Origin: Hyunsoonleella pacifica
Lineage (GTDB): Bacteria > Bacteroidota > Bacteroidia > Flavobacteriales > Flavobacteriaceae
Assembly (NCBI RefSeq): GCF_004310335.1
Contig: NZ_SIRS01000005.1
Coordinates: 489,605 to 553,604, forward strand
Length of the DNA: 64,000 nucleotides
Reading direction: 5' to 3'
Of this stretch, positions 42,309 to 51,656 are shown in pieces (position 1 is the stretch's first letter; each line of letters begins with the position of its first letter). The notes beneath the pieces are model-generated. The model saw nothing but the letters and a program-made list of their open reading frames with translations, did not search any database and had not been told where the DNA came from. Made by a program: the position numbers and the translations under genes.

Positions 42309-43875
42309 AACCATAAGAATTGGCACACGCGATAGCGAATTGGCGCTATGGCAAGCCAAAATAGTACAAAGTTTACTTGAAGACGAAGGGCATAACACCG
42401 AATTAGTTCCTGTAAAATCTACTGGAGATTTAGTACTAGACAAACCGCTTTATGAATTAGGTATTACAGGTATCTTTACTCGTACCTTAGATATCGCAAT
42501 GCTGAATCACGATATAGATATTGCGGTACATTCCCTTAAAGATGTACCTACAGTACTTCCAAAAGGTATCATACAAGCGGCTGTTTTAAAGCGCGGCAAC
42601 GTAAATGACACTTTGGTTTTTAAGGATAATGAAGAGTTTTTAAGCGCTAAAGAAGCTGTAATCGCTACGGGAAGTTTACGCCGAAAAGCACAATGGCTAA
42701 ATCGCTACCCAACACACACCATTACAGATTTACGTGGCAACGTTAATTCCCGTTTACAAAAACTTCAAGATAACGACTGGAATGGTGCCATTTTTGCTGC
42801 TGCAGGCATTGGTAGAATTGGTATTAGACCAGATGAAGCTATAAATTTAGACTGGATGATTCCTGCACCTGCGCAAGGTGCTATTATGATTACTGCTTTA
42901 GATGAGGACGAGTTCGTAAAAGAAGCTTGTGCCTCGTTAAACCATGAGGAAACTGAAATTTGTACCACAATAGAACGTAAGTTTTTAAACCGACTAGAGG
43001 GAGGTTGTACTGCGCCTATTGGTGCTTTAGCTAGAATTAAAGATGAAGAAGTAGTCTTTAAAGGTATTCTTTTAAGTAAAGATGGTTCAAAAAAAATACA
43101 AGTAGAACGTTCTGAGAAACTGGGCAAACATGAAGATTTAGCTGTTTTTTGCGCCGATTATATTATAGAACGTGGCGGTAAACGTTTGATGGATGAGATT
43201 AAATACTCAAATAAGGTTACCAATGTGTTTTCTACTAAAAAGCTTACTCAGGATCAGCAAAAATTATTTCATGAGAAAGTAGTTGTTAAAAGCGACGATT
43301 TCATAAAAATAAGTTTAAATCGTATTCGTCCTCAAATTTTAAAATCAGAAATTGAAAATGTAATTCTTACAAGCAAAAATGCTGTTGAAGCGTTAACAAC
43401 AAACTACTCAGCAGAAGAATTACAATTTAAAAATATTTATTGTGTGGGTCGCAGAACCAAGCGTTTAATAGAACGTAAAATAGGTCCTGTAAAATATGCT
43501 GCTAAAAACGCAAAAGCGTTAGCAGACTATTTAGTGGAGTACATTGAAGGTACTAAAGCAACCTACTTTTGCAGTGATATTAGGTTGGATGCATTACCTA
43601 CTATTTTAAGCGAAAATAATATAGAGGTAAATGAAGTAGAAGCTTATCAAACTAAATATGATGGCAGTAAAGTGGAAAACTCTGTGGAGAGCGCTATGTT
43701 TTACAGCCCATCAACAGTAGAAAGTTTTGTTCGCAGTAATAAAAGTGATGTTATTGCATTTTGTATTGGAGAAACCACAGCAAAAGAAGCTAAACAGCAT
43801 TTTAAAGATGTTAGGGTGGCAAAAGTGCCAACTGTGGAGAGTGTGATTGAGTTGGTAAATTTGCATTATATATAA
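42301..43875 (+). CDS. hemCD: fused porphobilinogen deaminase / uroporphyrinogen-III synthase
   Basis: A 524-residue two-domain protein. Residues 1 to about 300 are porphobilinogen deaminase: IGTRDSELALWQA, HSLKDVPT, and Cys236 in EGGCTAPIGA that carries the dipyrromethane cofactor. Residues about 305-524 match uroporphyrinogen-III synthase in outline (VILTSKNAVEAL, IYCVGRRT, MFYSPSTVESF, IAFCIGETTAKEA). The linear tetrapyrrole hydroxymethylbilane is unstable and cyclises wrongly if free, so a fusion would help hand it over. The frame is continuous with no stop between domains. It overlaps hemA at its start; the next gene follows after 2 bases. Confidence 0.92.
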   Translation: MSKTIRIGTRDSELALWQAKIVQSLLEDEGHNTELVPVKSTGDLVLDKPLYELGITGIFTRTLDIAMLNHDIDIAVHSLKDVPTVLPKGIIQAAVLKRGNVNDTLVFKDNEEFLSAKEAVIATGSLRRKAQWLNRYPTHTITDLRGNVNSRLQKLQDNDWNGAIFAAAGIGRIGIRPDEAINLDWMIPAPAQGAIMITALDEDEFVKEACASLNHEETEICTTIERKFLNRLEGGCTAPIGALARIKDEEVVFKGILLSKDGSKKIQVERSEKLGKHEDLAVFCADYIIERGGKRLMDEIKYSNKVTNVFSTKKLTQDQQKLFHEKVVVKSDDFIKISLNRIRPQILKSEIENVILTSKNAVEALTTNYSAEELQFKNIYCVGRRTKRLIERKIGPVKYAAKNAKALADYLVEYIEGTKATYFCSDIRLDALPTILSENNIEVNEVEAYQTKYDGSKVENSVESAMFYSPSTVESFVRSNKSDVIAFCIGETTAKEAKQHFKDVRVAKVPTVESVIELVNLHYI

Positions 43876-43877
43876 TA

Positions 43878-44180
43878 ATGATTTATATAACAGCATTTCT
43901 TTTTATTAATGAAGAAAAAAAAGATTTATACAACCAATATGAGTCTGAAGTACTTCCGTTATTAAAAAATTATAAAGGAAAACTCATTTATAGGATACAA
44001 CCTAACGACGATAATTATATAAACGTCGAAGAAGAGAAACCATTCGAAATCCATTTTATTTCTTTTGAAAATGAAAAAGGATTTACCAGATTTTTAAACG
44101 ATAAAAAACGCCTAAGTTTTAACCATTTAAAAGAAGCATCCATAAGAACATCTTTTATAGTTAAAGGAAAAAAACTATGA
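43878..44180 (+). CDS. small DUF1330/ABM-like protein in the haem operon
   Basis: A 100-residue protein with the ferredoxin-like alpha/beta outline of dimeric monooxygenase or DUF1330 proteins: an opening [12 protein letters not shown] strand, a YESEVLPLL helix, then KLIYRIQP and [17 protein letters not shown]. No catalytic residue is evident. It lies between hemC-hemD and hemE, and its stop overlaps the hemE ATG (ATGA), so it belongs to the haem operon. Some members of this fold bind haem; that is only a suggestion here. Confidence 0.65.
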   Translation: MIYITAFLFINEEKKDLYNQYESEVLPLLKNYKGKLIYRIQPNDDNYINVEEEKPFEIHFISFENEKGFTRFLNDKKRLSFNHLKEASIRTSFIVKGKKL

Positions 44181-45202
44181 TTAAGAACGATTTATTTTTA
44201 AGAGCATTAAAAGGAGAAACAGTAGATCGCCCACCAGTGTGGATGATGCGTCAAGCAGGGCGCTACTTACCAGAATTTATGGAGATTAAGGCAAAATACG
44301 ATTTCTTTACACGTTGCCAAACTCCAGAATTAGCCAGTGAAATTACCGTGCAACCTATCCGTAGATACGGTATGGATGCTGCGATATTGTTTAGCGATAT
44401 TTTAGTTATTCCTCAGGCCATGAATATCGAGGTACAAATGAAACCTAATTTTGGTCCATATTTACCAAACCCTATACGCTCACAAAAAGATGTAGACAAT
44501 GTTATTGTACCCGATGTAACAGTAGAATTAGATTACGTATACCAAGCCATAAAAGCCACCAAAGAGAAGCTTAATAATGAAATTCCATTAATTGGTTTCG
44601 CAGGGTCACCTTGGACTATTTTATGTTATTGCGTGCAAGGTCAAGGCAGTAAAAACTTTGATAAAGCTAAAGAATTCTGTTTTACCAATCCTATTGCTGC
44701 ACATCAATTACTTCAAAAAATTACAGATACCACTATTGCCTATTTAAAAGAAAAAGTAAAAGCAGGTTGTAATGCAGTACAAGTGTTCGATTCCTGGGGA
44801 GGTATGTTATCCCCTGTCGATTACCAAGAATTTTCATGGCAATATATTCAGCAAATTATTGATGCTTTAAAAGACGATGCCCCTGTAATTGCCTTTGGAA
44901 AAGGCTGTTGGTTTGCTCTAGGAGAAATGGCAAAATCTGGTGCTTCTGCATTGGGTGTAGACTGGACTTGTTCTGCCAGAAATGCACGTTATTTAACGGG
45001 AGGTAACATCACGCTGCAAGGGAATTTCGATCCCACACGTTTATTCTCTCCACCAGCAGAAATTAAAAAAATGGTACACCAAATGATTAACGAATTTGGT
45101 AAAGATAAATACATCGTAAACCTAGGTCATGGTATTCTACCTAATATTGGTTTAGATAACGCCAAAGCATTTATTGATGCTGTAAAAGAGTACGGAAATT
45201 AA
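44177..45202 (+). CDS. hemE: uroporphyrinogen decarboxylase
   Basis: A 341-residue enzyme removing four carboxyl groups from uroporphyrinogen III. The family signature [16 protein letters not shown] is at residues 19-34, with [13 protein letters not shown] and the [16 protein letters not shown] segment further on; [10 protein letters not shown] and a C-terminal NLGHGILP close the TIM barrel. The ATG overlaps the preceding small gene. A folded intergenic element follows the stop after 8 bases and may end or modulate the transcript before trkH. Confidence 0.96.
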   Translation: MIKNDLFLRALKGETVDRPPVWMMRQAGRYLPEFMEIKAKYDFFTRCQTPELASEITVQPIRRYGMDAAILFSDILVIPQAMNIEVQMKPNFGPYLPNPIRSQKDVDNVIVPDVTVELDYVYQAIKATKEKLNNEIPLIGFAGSPWTILCYCVQGQGSKNFDKAKEFCFTNPIAAHQLLQKITDTTIAYLKEKVKAGCNAVQVFDSWGGMLSPVDYQEFSWQYIQQIIDALKDDAPVIAFGKGCWFALGEMAKSGASALGVDWTCSARNARYLTGGNITLQGNFDPTRLFSPPAEIKKMVHQMINEFGKDKYIVNLGHGILPNIGLDNAKAFIDAVKEYGN

Positions 45203-45210
45203 AATAATTT

Positions 45211-45342
45211 GGGCGTTACCTACTTTTTAGTGTAACATTTGGTTTTAACTATCAACTAATCGCTGTAAAAAGTAGGTCGGGCTTTCGGGAGTCGCTCCCT
45301 CCTCCGTCTGGGAGCTTCAACAAATCCCTCAATCCCTAACGC
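45211..45342. other. 132-base folded intergenic element
   Basis: The 212-base gap between hemE and trkH holds a self-complementary block. Its ends pair (GCGTTA 45213-45218 with TAACGC 45337-45342). CCTACTTTTTA (45219-45229) pairs with TAAAAAGTAGG (45266-45276). Inside, GGGAG/CTCCC (45287-45291 with 45295-45299) and GCTCCC/GGGAGC (45294-45299 with 45310-45315) exclude each other. Local base composition is clearly more GC-rich than the neighbourhood. From memory, GGGCGTT...CCCTAACGC blocks recur between genes in other flavobacteria; no second copy is in this window. No reading frame or transposase accompanies it. Confidence 0.55.
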
Positions 45343-45414
45343 AGAGCTTAGGTTTAATAATCTAATTTTTAGTTTCAAAAGATTTATTTTTACATAATCA
45401 ACCACAAATACGTT

Positions 45415-46770
45415 ATGCCAAATAAATTTCAGCAACTATCCAAGAAGTACACCTTATTAAAAAAGGGATGGTCGCCGCAGCAAAATTTATTTTACGGCTT
45501 TTCAACCTATATTATTTTAGGTTTTTTACTGTTATGCCTTCCAATAGTTCAAAAACAAAGCGCATCTGCACTAGACCATTTATTTATTTCAACATCTGCA
45601 GTTTCAACAACAGGTTTGGTAACCATTTCAATTTTTGATACGTATAATTTTTTCGGTCAGTTTATTATCATGATACTCATCCAACTAGGTGGCATAGGGT
45701 ATTTAAGCTTTACAACCTTTATGTTATTATCTACGACTAGGAAAATGACTATCTGGCACAAAAAAATACTATCTACTGAATTTACACTACCAAAAACCAT
45801 CAGAATAAACGATTTTTTAAAATCGGTAATACTATTTACATTTATTATGGAACTCATTGGTGCTATTCTTTTTTTTATAGCGTTTAATAGTGAAAGCGCT
45901 CCGTTTTGGGAAACGCTTTGGTCTTCTATATTTCATAGTGTAAGTACATTTTGTACCGCAGGTTTCAGTCTTTTTAATAGCGGATTTACAGAATATGTAG
46001 AAAATCATTTTGTAAATTTCATCATCTCCATGCTAGCCATTTGTGGCTCTTTAGGGTTTATAGTAATTACAGATTTCGGCATGTTCATTAGAAAAAAATC
46101 ACACAAATTAAGTTTCACTACAAAGATTATCCTTTACGGGTTTTTAATATTGCTAAGTTTTGGGACGGTTTTCTTCTATTTTTTTGAGCCTTCTATATCT
46201 AACTTATCAGGAAACTCTAGATTTCTGGCGTCATTTTTTCAAACCATGACAGCCATGACCACAGTAGGTTTTAATACTGTAGATTTTGGTATGTTCTCTC
46301 AAGCTATGATGCTTATATGCATTTTTTTAATGTACATAGGTGCGTCGCCTTCTGGTACCGCAGGAGGGATAAAAATAACAACACTTACAGCTGTTTTTGC
46401 CATATTAAAAAGCCAATTAAAAGGCAGTAAAAACATCACATTTTTAGGGCGTATTATTCCTTATGAAAGATTGTATGTAGCTACTTCGGCATTTATTTTT
46501 TATACTATAATCATTTTAATAGGCACGTTTTTAATCACAATTACTAACGATTTAAAATTTGAAGAAATTCTATTTGAAGTAGCCTCCGCATTGGGTACAG
46601 TTGGTATAAGTACAGGGATTACGAGCGATATTAATACCTTTGGAAAAATAGTTGTGATTTTATTAATGTTTATAGGACGATTAGGTGTACTAACTTTCGG
46701 TTTAGCCATTTGGGCACGAAGTAAAAACGAAGAGGGCACCCCAACTTTAAAAGGAGATATTGCAGTTTAA
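45415..46770 (+). CDS. TrkH/KtrB-type potassium uptake protein
   Basis: A 451-residue channel-like transporter with four M1-P-M2 repeats. The selectivity-filter loops read STTGLV, FCTAGFS, MTTVGFN and LGTVGIST, each keeping the central Gly. The size is nearer KtrB than the longer TrkH. The cytoplasmic regulatory partner (TrkA/KtrA) is not adjacent; the next gene is an EI24 protein after 2 bases. It lies downstream of the folded element, and a weak -7-like TATTTTTA sits about 20-30 bases before the ATG. Confidence 0.9.
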   Translation: MPNKFQQLSKKYTLLKKGWSPQQNLFYGFSTYIILGFLLLCLPIVQKQSASALDHLFISTSAVSTTGLVTISIFDTYNFFGQFIIMILIQLGGIGYLSFTTFMLLSTTRKMTIWHKKILSTEFTLPKTIRINDFLKSVILFTFIMELIGAILFFIAFNSESAPFWETLWSSIFHSVSTFCTAGFSLFNSGFTEYVENHFVNFIISMLAICGSLGFIVITDFGMFIRKKSHKLSFTTKIILYGFLILLSFGTVFFYFFEPSISNLSGNSRFLASFFQTMTAMTTVGFNTVDFGMFSQAMMLICIFLMYIGASPSGTAGGIKITTLTAVFAILKSQLKGSKNITFLGRIIPYERLYVATSAFIFYTIIILIGTFLITITNDLKFEEILFEVASALGTVGISTGITSDINTFGKIVVILLMFIGRLGVLTFGLAIWARSKNEEGTPTLKGDIAV

Positions 46771-46772
46771 CA

Positions 46773-47531
46773 ATGATTAAAAACATCATTTCAGGAATAA
46801 AAGCATACTTCGGGGCTTTTGGTTTAATATCAAAACTAAAGCTTTGGAAGTATTTTGCAATTCCTATGCTTATAAGCTTTATAACAGCCATTATCGTTTT
46901 TGGTTCAGCATACGCCTTATCCGATAATATTGGTGCTTTCATCTCTAAAATTTGGATTTGGGATTGGGGCAAAGAAACGTTTTTAACTATTAGTTCATTT
47001 ATTGGCGGTATCATCGTTTTAGTTATTGGTCTTATTTTATTCAAACACATCATAATGGCATTGTCTGCGCCATTTATGAGTCCCGTTTCAGAAAAAATAG
47101 AAGCTCATTTTACAGGACAACCAGCGCATTCTCATAGAGACACTACATTTACACAACAACTGTGGCGCGGTATAAAAATTAATGGGAGAAACTTGTTAAT
47201 GGAATTGGTTTTAACCATTCCTATTTTACTCTTAAAGTTTATACCCGTAGTCAATATATTTTCAACGGTGTTGTTATTTATGGTTCAGGCGTACTACGCA
47301 GGCTTTGGAAATATGGATTACACGCTGGAGCGTCATTATCAATATAAAGAAAGTGTACAATTTGTGCGAAGATATCGCGGATTGGCTATTGGTAATGGTA
47401 TTGTTTTTATACTGTTTTTATTAATTCCAGTAATTGGTGTAATTTTAGTGTTGCCATTATCGGTTACAGCAGCTTCTACAAGAACCGTAGAAGTATTACA
47501 ACTTAAAAATAAGCCTGTATATGCAACTTAA
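46773..47531 (+). CDS. EI24/CysZ-like membrane protein
   Basis: A 252-residue integral membrane protein with four to five membrane segments (about 28-48, 70-95, 140-175, 205-235) and the EI24 pattern around LSAPFMSPVSEKIEAHFTG (about 97-115). CysZ proteins of the wider group transport sulfate, but this branch in Bacteroidota is not characterised to my knowledge. It sits 2 bases after trkH and overlaps the start of the GNAT gene by 11 bases, so it is part of a trkH-EI24-GNAT-hemF run. Confidence 0.8.
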   Translation: MIKNIISGIKAYFGAFGLISKLKLWKYFAIPMLISFITAIIVFGSAYALSDNIGAFISKIWIWDWGKETFLTISSFIGGIIVLVIGLILFKHIIMALSAPFMSPVSEKIEAHFTGQPAHSHRDTTFTQQLWRGIKINGRNLLMELVLTIPILLLKFIPVVNIFSTVLLFMVQAYYAGFGNMDYTLERHYQYKESVQFVRRYRGLAIGNGIVFILFLLIPVIGVILVLPLSVTAASTRTVEVLQLKNKPVYAT

Positions 47532-48063
47532 TTTAGAGCAATATTATATATCTCCAATTAACTTAAAGGACGCATGGGCTGTTTGCAATTTTTGTGTAGC
47601 TAATGAAGATCGTTTAAAGCGTTACTTTCCAAGAACTTTGGAGCAAAATCTAACCCCAGATTTATCAAAAATTTTCGTTGAAAAAAAAACAAAACGATTT
47701 GCTACAAAAGAAGAGTTTTTGTTTACTATCAAAGAGACTAAACTTCATAAATTAGCAGGATTAGTTTATATCAAAGCTATAGATTGGATTAAAAAACAAG
47801 GCGAATTTGCTTATGCTATAGATTATAATATCGAGGGCAAAGGTTTCATGACAAAATCTATAGAAAAATTATCAGATTATGCTTTTGAAATTTTGGGTTT
47901 AGAAACTTTGCAAATCATCGTTCATAAAAATAATATAGGGAGCCTAAAAGTTGCTGAAAATAATAATTTCACTTGGATAAAAACACTCAAAAATGAGTTT
48001 ACACCTCCTGGAGGTGCACCACTAAACATGGAGTTATACGAATTGTATAAAGAGATTGAATAA
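47521..48063 (+). CDS. GNAT-family N-acetyltransferase (RimJ-like)
   Basis: A 180-residue acetyltransferase with the GNAT fold. Strand LAGLVYIKAIDW, then FAYAIDYNIEGKGFMTKSIE holding the acetyl-CoA loop in degenerate form (usual QxxGxG reads IEGKGF), then ETLQIIVHKNNIGSLKVAE typical of RimJ/RimL-type enzymes. The substrate, probably a protein N-terminus or small amine, is unknown. Its stop overlaps the hemF ATG by one base (TAATG), so it is translationally linked to hemF. Confidence 0.82.
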   Translation: MQLNLEQYYISPINLKDAWAVCNFCVANEDRLKRYFPRTLEQNLTPDLSKIFVEKKTKRFATKEEFLFTIKETKLHKLAGLVYIKAIDWIKKQGEFAYAIDYNIEGKGFMTKSIEKLSDYAFEILGLETLQIIVHKNNIGSLKVAENNNFTWIKTLKNEFTPPGGAPLNMELYELYKEIE

Positions 48064-48965
48064 TGAAAGACAAATTCTACCAATACATACAAGATTTACA
48101 AGATAGTATCACTTCCAAATTGGAAGAAATTGATGGTAAAGCCAAATTTCAACAAGATATTTGGAAAAGACCAGAAGGTGGTGGCGGACGTACACGCGTT
48201 ATCGAAAACGGAAGCGTTTTTGAAAAAGGCGGTGTAAATATTTCTGGGGTTCATGGTAAGTTACCAAAATCTATGCAAGCTTATTTTAAGGTTGGAGATG
48301 TAGACTTTTTTGCTTGTGGATTAAGTTTGGTATTGCACCCAAAAAACCCAATGGCACCAACTGTACATGCCAATTGGCGGTATTTTGAAATGTATGATGT
48401 AAATGGAAGCATTATTGATAGTTGGTTTGGTGGTGGACAAGATTTAACACCGTATTATCTGTTTGAAGACGACGCAAAACACTTCCATCTAACTTGTAAA
48501 ACAGCTTGCGATAAGTACAATCCAGAATTTTACCCAAAATACAAAGCGCGCTGTGACGAGTATTTCTATAATGCCCATAGAAATGAAGGCAGAGGTTTAG
48601 GTGGCTTATTTTTTGATTACTGCAAAGCAACCGATACTATGACTATGGAAAATTGGTATAACTTTGTTACCGAAGTTGGTAATAGCTTTTTAGAAGCTTA
48701 TGTGCCCATAGTTGAAAAACGCAAAGATTTACCATATACGCAAGCTCAGAGAGATTGGCAAGAAATAAGAAGAGGCCGTTATGTAGAATTCAACTTGGTG
48801 CATGATAAAGGAACGTTATTTGGGCTAAAAACCAACGGACGTATAGAAAGTATTTTAATGAGTTTGCCGCCTCATGTGCAATGGGTTTACGATCATCATC
48901 CTGAAGCTGGAAGTGATGAAGAAAAATTAATTGAGGTATTAAAAAACCCTAAAGAGTGGGTGTAA
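48063..48965 (+). CDS. hemF: oxygen-dependent coproporphyrinogen III oxidase
   Basis: A 300-residue enzyme converting coproporphyrinogen III to protoporphyrinogen IX with O2. Family segments are FQQDIWKRPEGGGGRTRVI, HPKNPMAPTVHANWRYFEMY, DSWFGGGQDLTPYY and RRGRYVEFNLVHDKGT. The oxygen-independent HemN is not in the window. Together with HemJ this suggests an aerobic haem route. The stop codon abuts the stop of the helicase gene on the opposite strand, leaving no room for a separate terminator. Confidence 0.95.
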   Translation: MKDKFYQYIQDLQDSITSKLEEIDGKAKFQQDIWKRPEGGGGRTRVIENGSVFEKGGVNISGVHGKLPKSMQAYFKVGDVDFFACGLSLVLHPKNPMAPTVHANWRYFEMYDVNGSIIDSWFGGGQDLTPYYLFEDDAKHFHLTCKTACDKYNPEFYPKYKARCDEYFYNAHRNEGRGLGGLFFDYCKATDTMTMENWYNFVTEVGNSFLEAYVPIVEKRKDLPYTQAQRDWQEIRRGRYVEFNLVHDKGTLFGLKTNGRIESILMSLPPHVQWVYDHHPEAGSDEEKLIEVLKNPKEWV

Positions 48966-51602
48966 TTATTTCCAAATAACAACCTCTTTAGATACCTTTT
49001 TAAAAGCATTATGTATATGATAAAGCCTTGCTTTTAAAAGTGCTTTTCTACCATCTGGTTGTCGTGTAAAAATAAGTTTATTTCCTCCAAGAAATTGGGT
49101 CCAGTATTTCTGAAAAATCTTAGCATTTTTCTTTTTGTCTCCAAAAATTTCAGGAACAGGATAAAAGTTCTCAATATCTAAATGCGCTTTTAAAAAATTT
49201 GTTTTTACGATAAGATAACGCGGTGAATCTATTGGGTTTACTAGTGCTGTTAAGGATCCTGAAAAAAGGGAATTTTCGTAATCTGTAGCGCCGATTAAAT
49301 GGCAAATAATATCGCCACCTTCAAGACGCTTAGAAACTACTTGTATATCATTCATATTAGTATTCAAAAAACCTAATTCATTTAAAGTATTAAGTATTAC
49401 TAATCCGAATTTATGAATCTTCTTATTCAAAAAACCATATCTGATATACAGTTTAACGGCCTTATAAAATTTAAATCCAAACGTAGCGAAAAAAGCGGCC
49501 ACTAAAGCATAAACAAAATATGTTAATCCTTTTGTCGCAATGATGTTTAAACCCTCTAAAATAAATTCAACGTAAAAGAAAAATATAGCTAAAGATAATT
49601 CTGCTACAAAAAATCGAAGTACATCAAAATAATAGATCTGTTCTTGTTCCTTAAAAGGCTTTTCTCCATCATGCAAAAGCTTAACTTGCTTAGTCATCTT
49701 TGTTCCTATACCTATTGAGAGAGTCCAACGTTTTATGGTTATTGCTCTATTACTCGCTCTTGCCAGTGTTTGTTGATTCAAAGTTTCAACATCATCAACA
49801 TGAATATCTTCGGGAAAGTTTAATCTATCAAATCCATTAGAAATAAACGGAATAGTAGTATTTGTAATACCAACAAAGGCGTCAAACCTTCGCCTTAGTA
49901 TTTCTATCTCTCTGCCACCGCTAAAATCGGTTGGGTCTATACATGCTAAATGCCAAATGTTACCAGTTTTATCTGGATTATCTGTATCCTTTCTAATAGC
50001 TCTTCCTCTCATTTGATTTGATGACACAAAAGAACCAACTGAGGATGCTAATATTAAACTATTTATTGAAGGCGCATCCCAACCCTCGCCAAGTAAAGAT
50101 TTTGTACCTATTAAGACTTTAATAATACCTTTTTCAAAAAGTTTAGTAATGATACCAACTATTGATTTTTGAGTTTTTCCCTTAGGGGATATTTCAAGAA
50201 AAGAAGCATCTGAATCTAAAGGCAAAAGCGAGAAACTTGAAAGAGGCTCTAATTTCTCTAATGCTTTAACACTGGATTTATGAAGTAAAATTATACTTCC
50301 AGTTAATACGGCAATATCCTTTTTGAAAGCATAAAGACTCCTAACATATTGAAATATAGGAATTACGCCTATCTTATTAATCTTGTATAGGTCTTCTGAA
50401 ACTGTGTTTAAAAACTCTTTTCTTATGTAGTCAGTTAAAATAACACAACTTAAATTCTCTTTTAAAGATTTTCTTTCTGCTGAAACAATATCAACAATAC
50501 TTCTTAGTTTACTTGGACTAAAAGCCAGAGATTTATAAAGTAATTGTTCGCCAATAAAATTAACACGATTCTTTTCAAAAACATTCAGCTTTCTAAGTTC
50601 TTTCTCTAAATTGTTTAGATAATTCTCATCACTAATTAAAGTCTCTCTATCATCTACTAATATATTTTGAAATAGCAATTCTAACCATTGCAATTCTAAA
50701 TCCGGAAAACGAATCTTTTCACTTTTATTAAATCCTAAAATCTTCAATTTTTCTATATCAATCGAAATGCCACATGTCTTTAGGAAGATTAAAATTGAAG
50801 AAAAATAAGAAGTATTCGAGTAGATATCTTCAAGATGAACTTTAGGGTTTTTGTAAAACCTATGATTCAGTATAAAATTGATAAACACATTATCATTGAG
50901 CAAAGCCTCCTTAAAATCGGCAATTTTACTCCTGTAGTCTGAAATAAAATTGATTTCTGCATCACTGGGTTTTGAAAAATAAACGAAATCTTGATGTGGA
51001 CATAAATCATTTTCTCTTACTAAATCTGGCACTGCAATTTCATCGTCTATCTCACCGCAAAGGTTAAAGTACTTTGTTATTTCCGTTCTACTACTGTCAT
51101 AAGGTGGTGTTGCCGTTAAAGCAACCACAAAAAAAGACAGGTGTTCTTTTAAAGCATTTAAACACTTCCACCATTCATTTTTAAGATGATGCGCCTCATC
51201 TAAAACTATGGTTTCAATCTGATGCTTTTCAAAAAACTTAAAGTAATCTTCCTTATTCTCAAAAGACTTATAAAACGCGTGCAATGATTGATATGTGGAA
51301 AAAATGATATCGTTAGGCAATTTCAAATCAAAAGAAAATGCTTGAAAATCTTTATTCTTAGAAAAAAACTCTTGAGTTCTTTGTTTCCATTGATTTCTAA
51401 TGGTTAATGTTGGTGTTAAAACCAAGGTCTTTTTCCCTAATCGCCTAATAATTTCAATACCTAATATTGTCTTTCCAGATCCCGGAGGCGCAATTACGTG
51501 AAAGTGTTTATCGGCAATATGGTTATCAAAATTCTTTAATAGCTTGTTTTGATAGTTCCGCCATGGAAACTTAAACTGCAAAAGACTTAAAGATTCCAGC
51601 AA
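48966..51602 (-). CDS. membrane-anchored SF2 (DEAD/DEAH-type) helicase
   Basis: An 878-residue protein. The N-terminal RecA-like domain has the Walker A loop PPGSGKT (39-45), DEAH (135-138) and TATPP (163-167). A long insert (about 200-360) of unknown fold precedes the second RecA domain with GTKSLLGEGWDAP (499-511) and QMRGRAIR (530-537). Two hydrophobic segments (about 664-685 and 690-712) form a likely membrane hairpin, followed by a 165-residue C-terminal domain. The start codon is TTG; no in-frame ATG is in the upstream bases. It lies antisense between hemF and hemB, as an insertion would. Helicases of this group often belong to restriction or phage-defence genes; the membrane part is unusual. 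Confidence 0.8.
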   Translation of the reverse strand: MLESLSLLQFKFPWRNYQNKLLKNFDNHIADKHFHVIAPPGSGKTILGIEIIRRLGKKTLVLTPTLTIRNQWKQRTQEFFSKNKDFQAFSFDLKLPNDIIFSTYQSLHAFYKSFENKEDYFKFFEKHQIETIVLDEAHHLKNEWWKCLNALKEHLSFFVVALTATPPYDSSRTEITKYFNLCGEIDDEIAVPDLVRENDLCPHQDFVYFSKPSDAEINFISDYRSKIADFKEALLNDNVFINFILNHRFYKNPKVHLEDIYSNTSYFSSILIFLKTCGISIDIEKLKILGFNKSEKIRFPDLELQWLELLFQNILVDDRETLISDENYLNNLEKELRKLNVFEKNRVNFIGEQLLYKSLAFSPSKLRSIVDIVSAERKSLKENLSCVILTDYIRKEFLNTVSEDLYKINKIGVIPIFQYVRSLYAFKKDIAVLTGSIILLHKSSVKALEKLEPLSSFSLLPLDSDASFLEISPKGKTQKSIVGIITKLFEKGIIKVLIGTKSLLGEGWDAPSINSLILASSVGSFVSSNQMRGRAIRKDTDNPDKTGNIWHLACIDPTDFSGGREIEILRRRFDAFVGITNTTIPFISNGFDRLNFPEDIHVDDVETLNQQTLARASNRAITIKRWTLSIGIGTKMTKQVKLLHDGEKPFKEQEQIYYFDVLRFFVAELSLAIFFFYVEFILEGLNIIATKGLTYFVYALVAAFFATFGFKFYKAVKLYIRYGFLNKKIHKFGLVILNTLNELGFLNTNMNDIQVVSKRLEGGDIICHLIGATDYENSLFSGSLTALVNPIDSPRYLIVKTNFLKAHLDIENFYPVPEIFGDKKKNAKIFQKYWTQFLGGNKLIFTRQPDGRKALLKARLYHIHNAFKKVSKEVVIWK

Positions 51603-51623
51603 TGTAAAGTAGGTTTTAATGAT

Positions 51624-51631
51624 TAACTTTG
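51624..51631 (+). promoter_or_regulatory. -7 promoter box of hemB
   Basis: TAACTTTG fits TAnnTTTG and lies 26 bases before the hemB ATG (51657). hemB therefore has its own promoter and does not depend on transcription from hemF. Confidence 0.5.
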
Positions 51632-51656
51632 CGCTTGGATAAAAGTAATAAAAACT

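Noticed and set aside
45203..45414. Riboswitch of a known class before trkH
   Set aside because: The block does not show the conserved core of any class I know, such as ydaO-type or other ion- or nucleotide-binding classes.
46670..47053. 127-codon antisense frame at the trkH/EI24 junction
   Set aside because: Overlaps two real genes and shows no motif.
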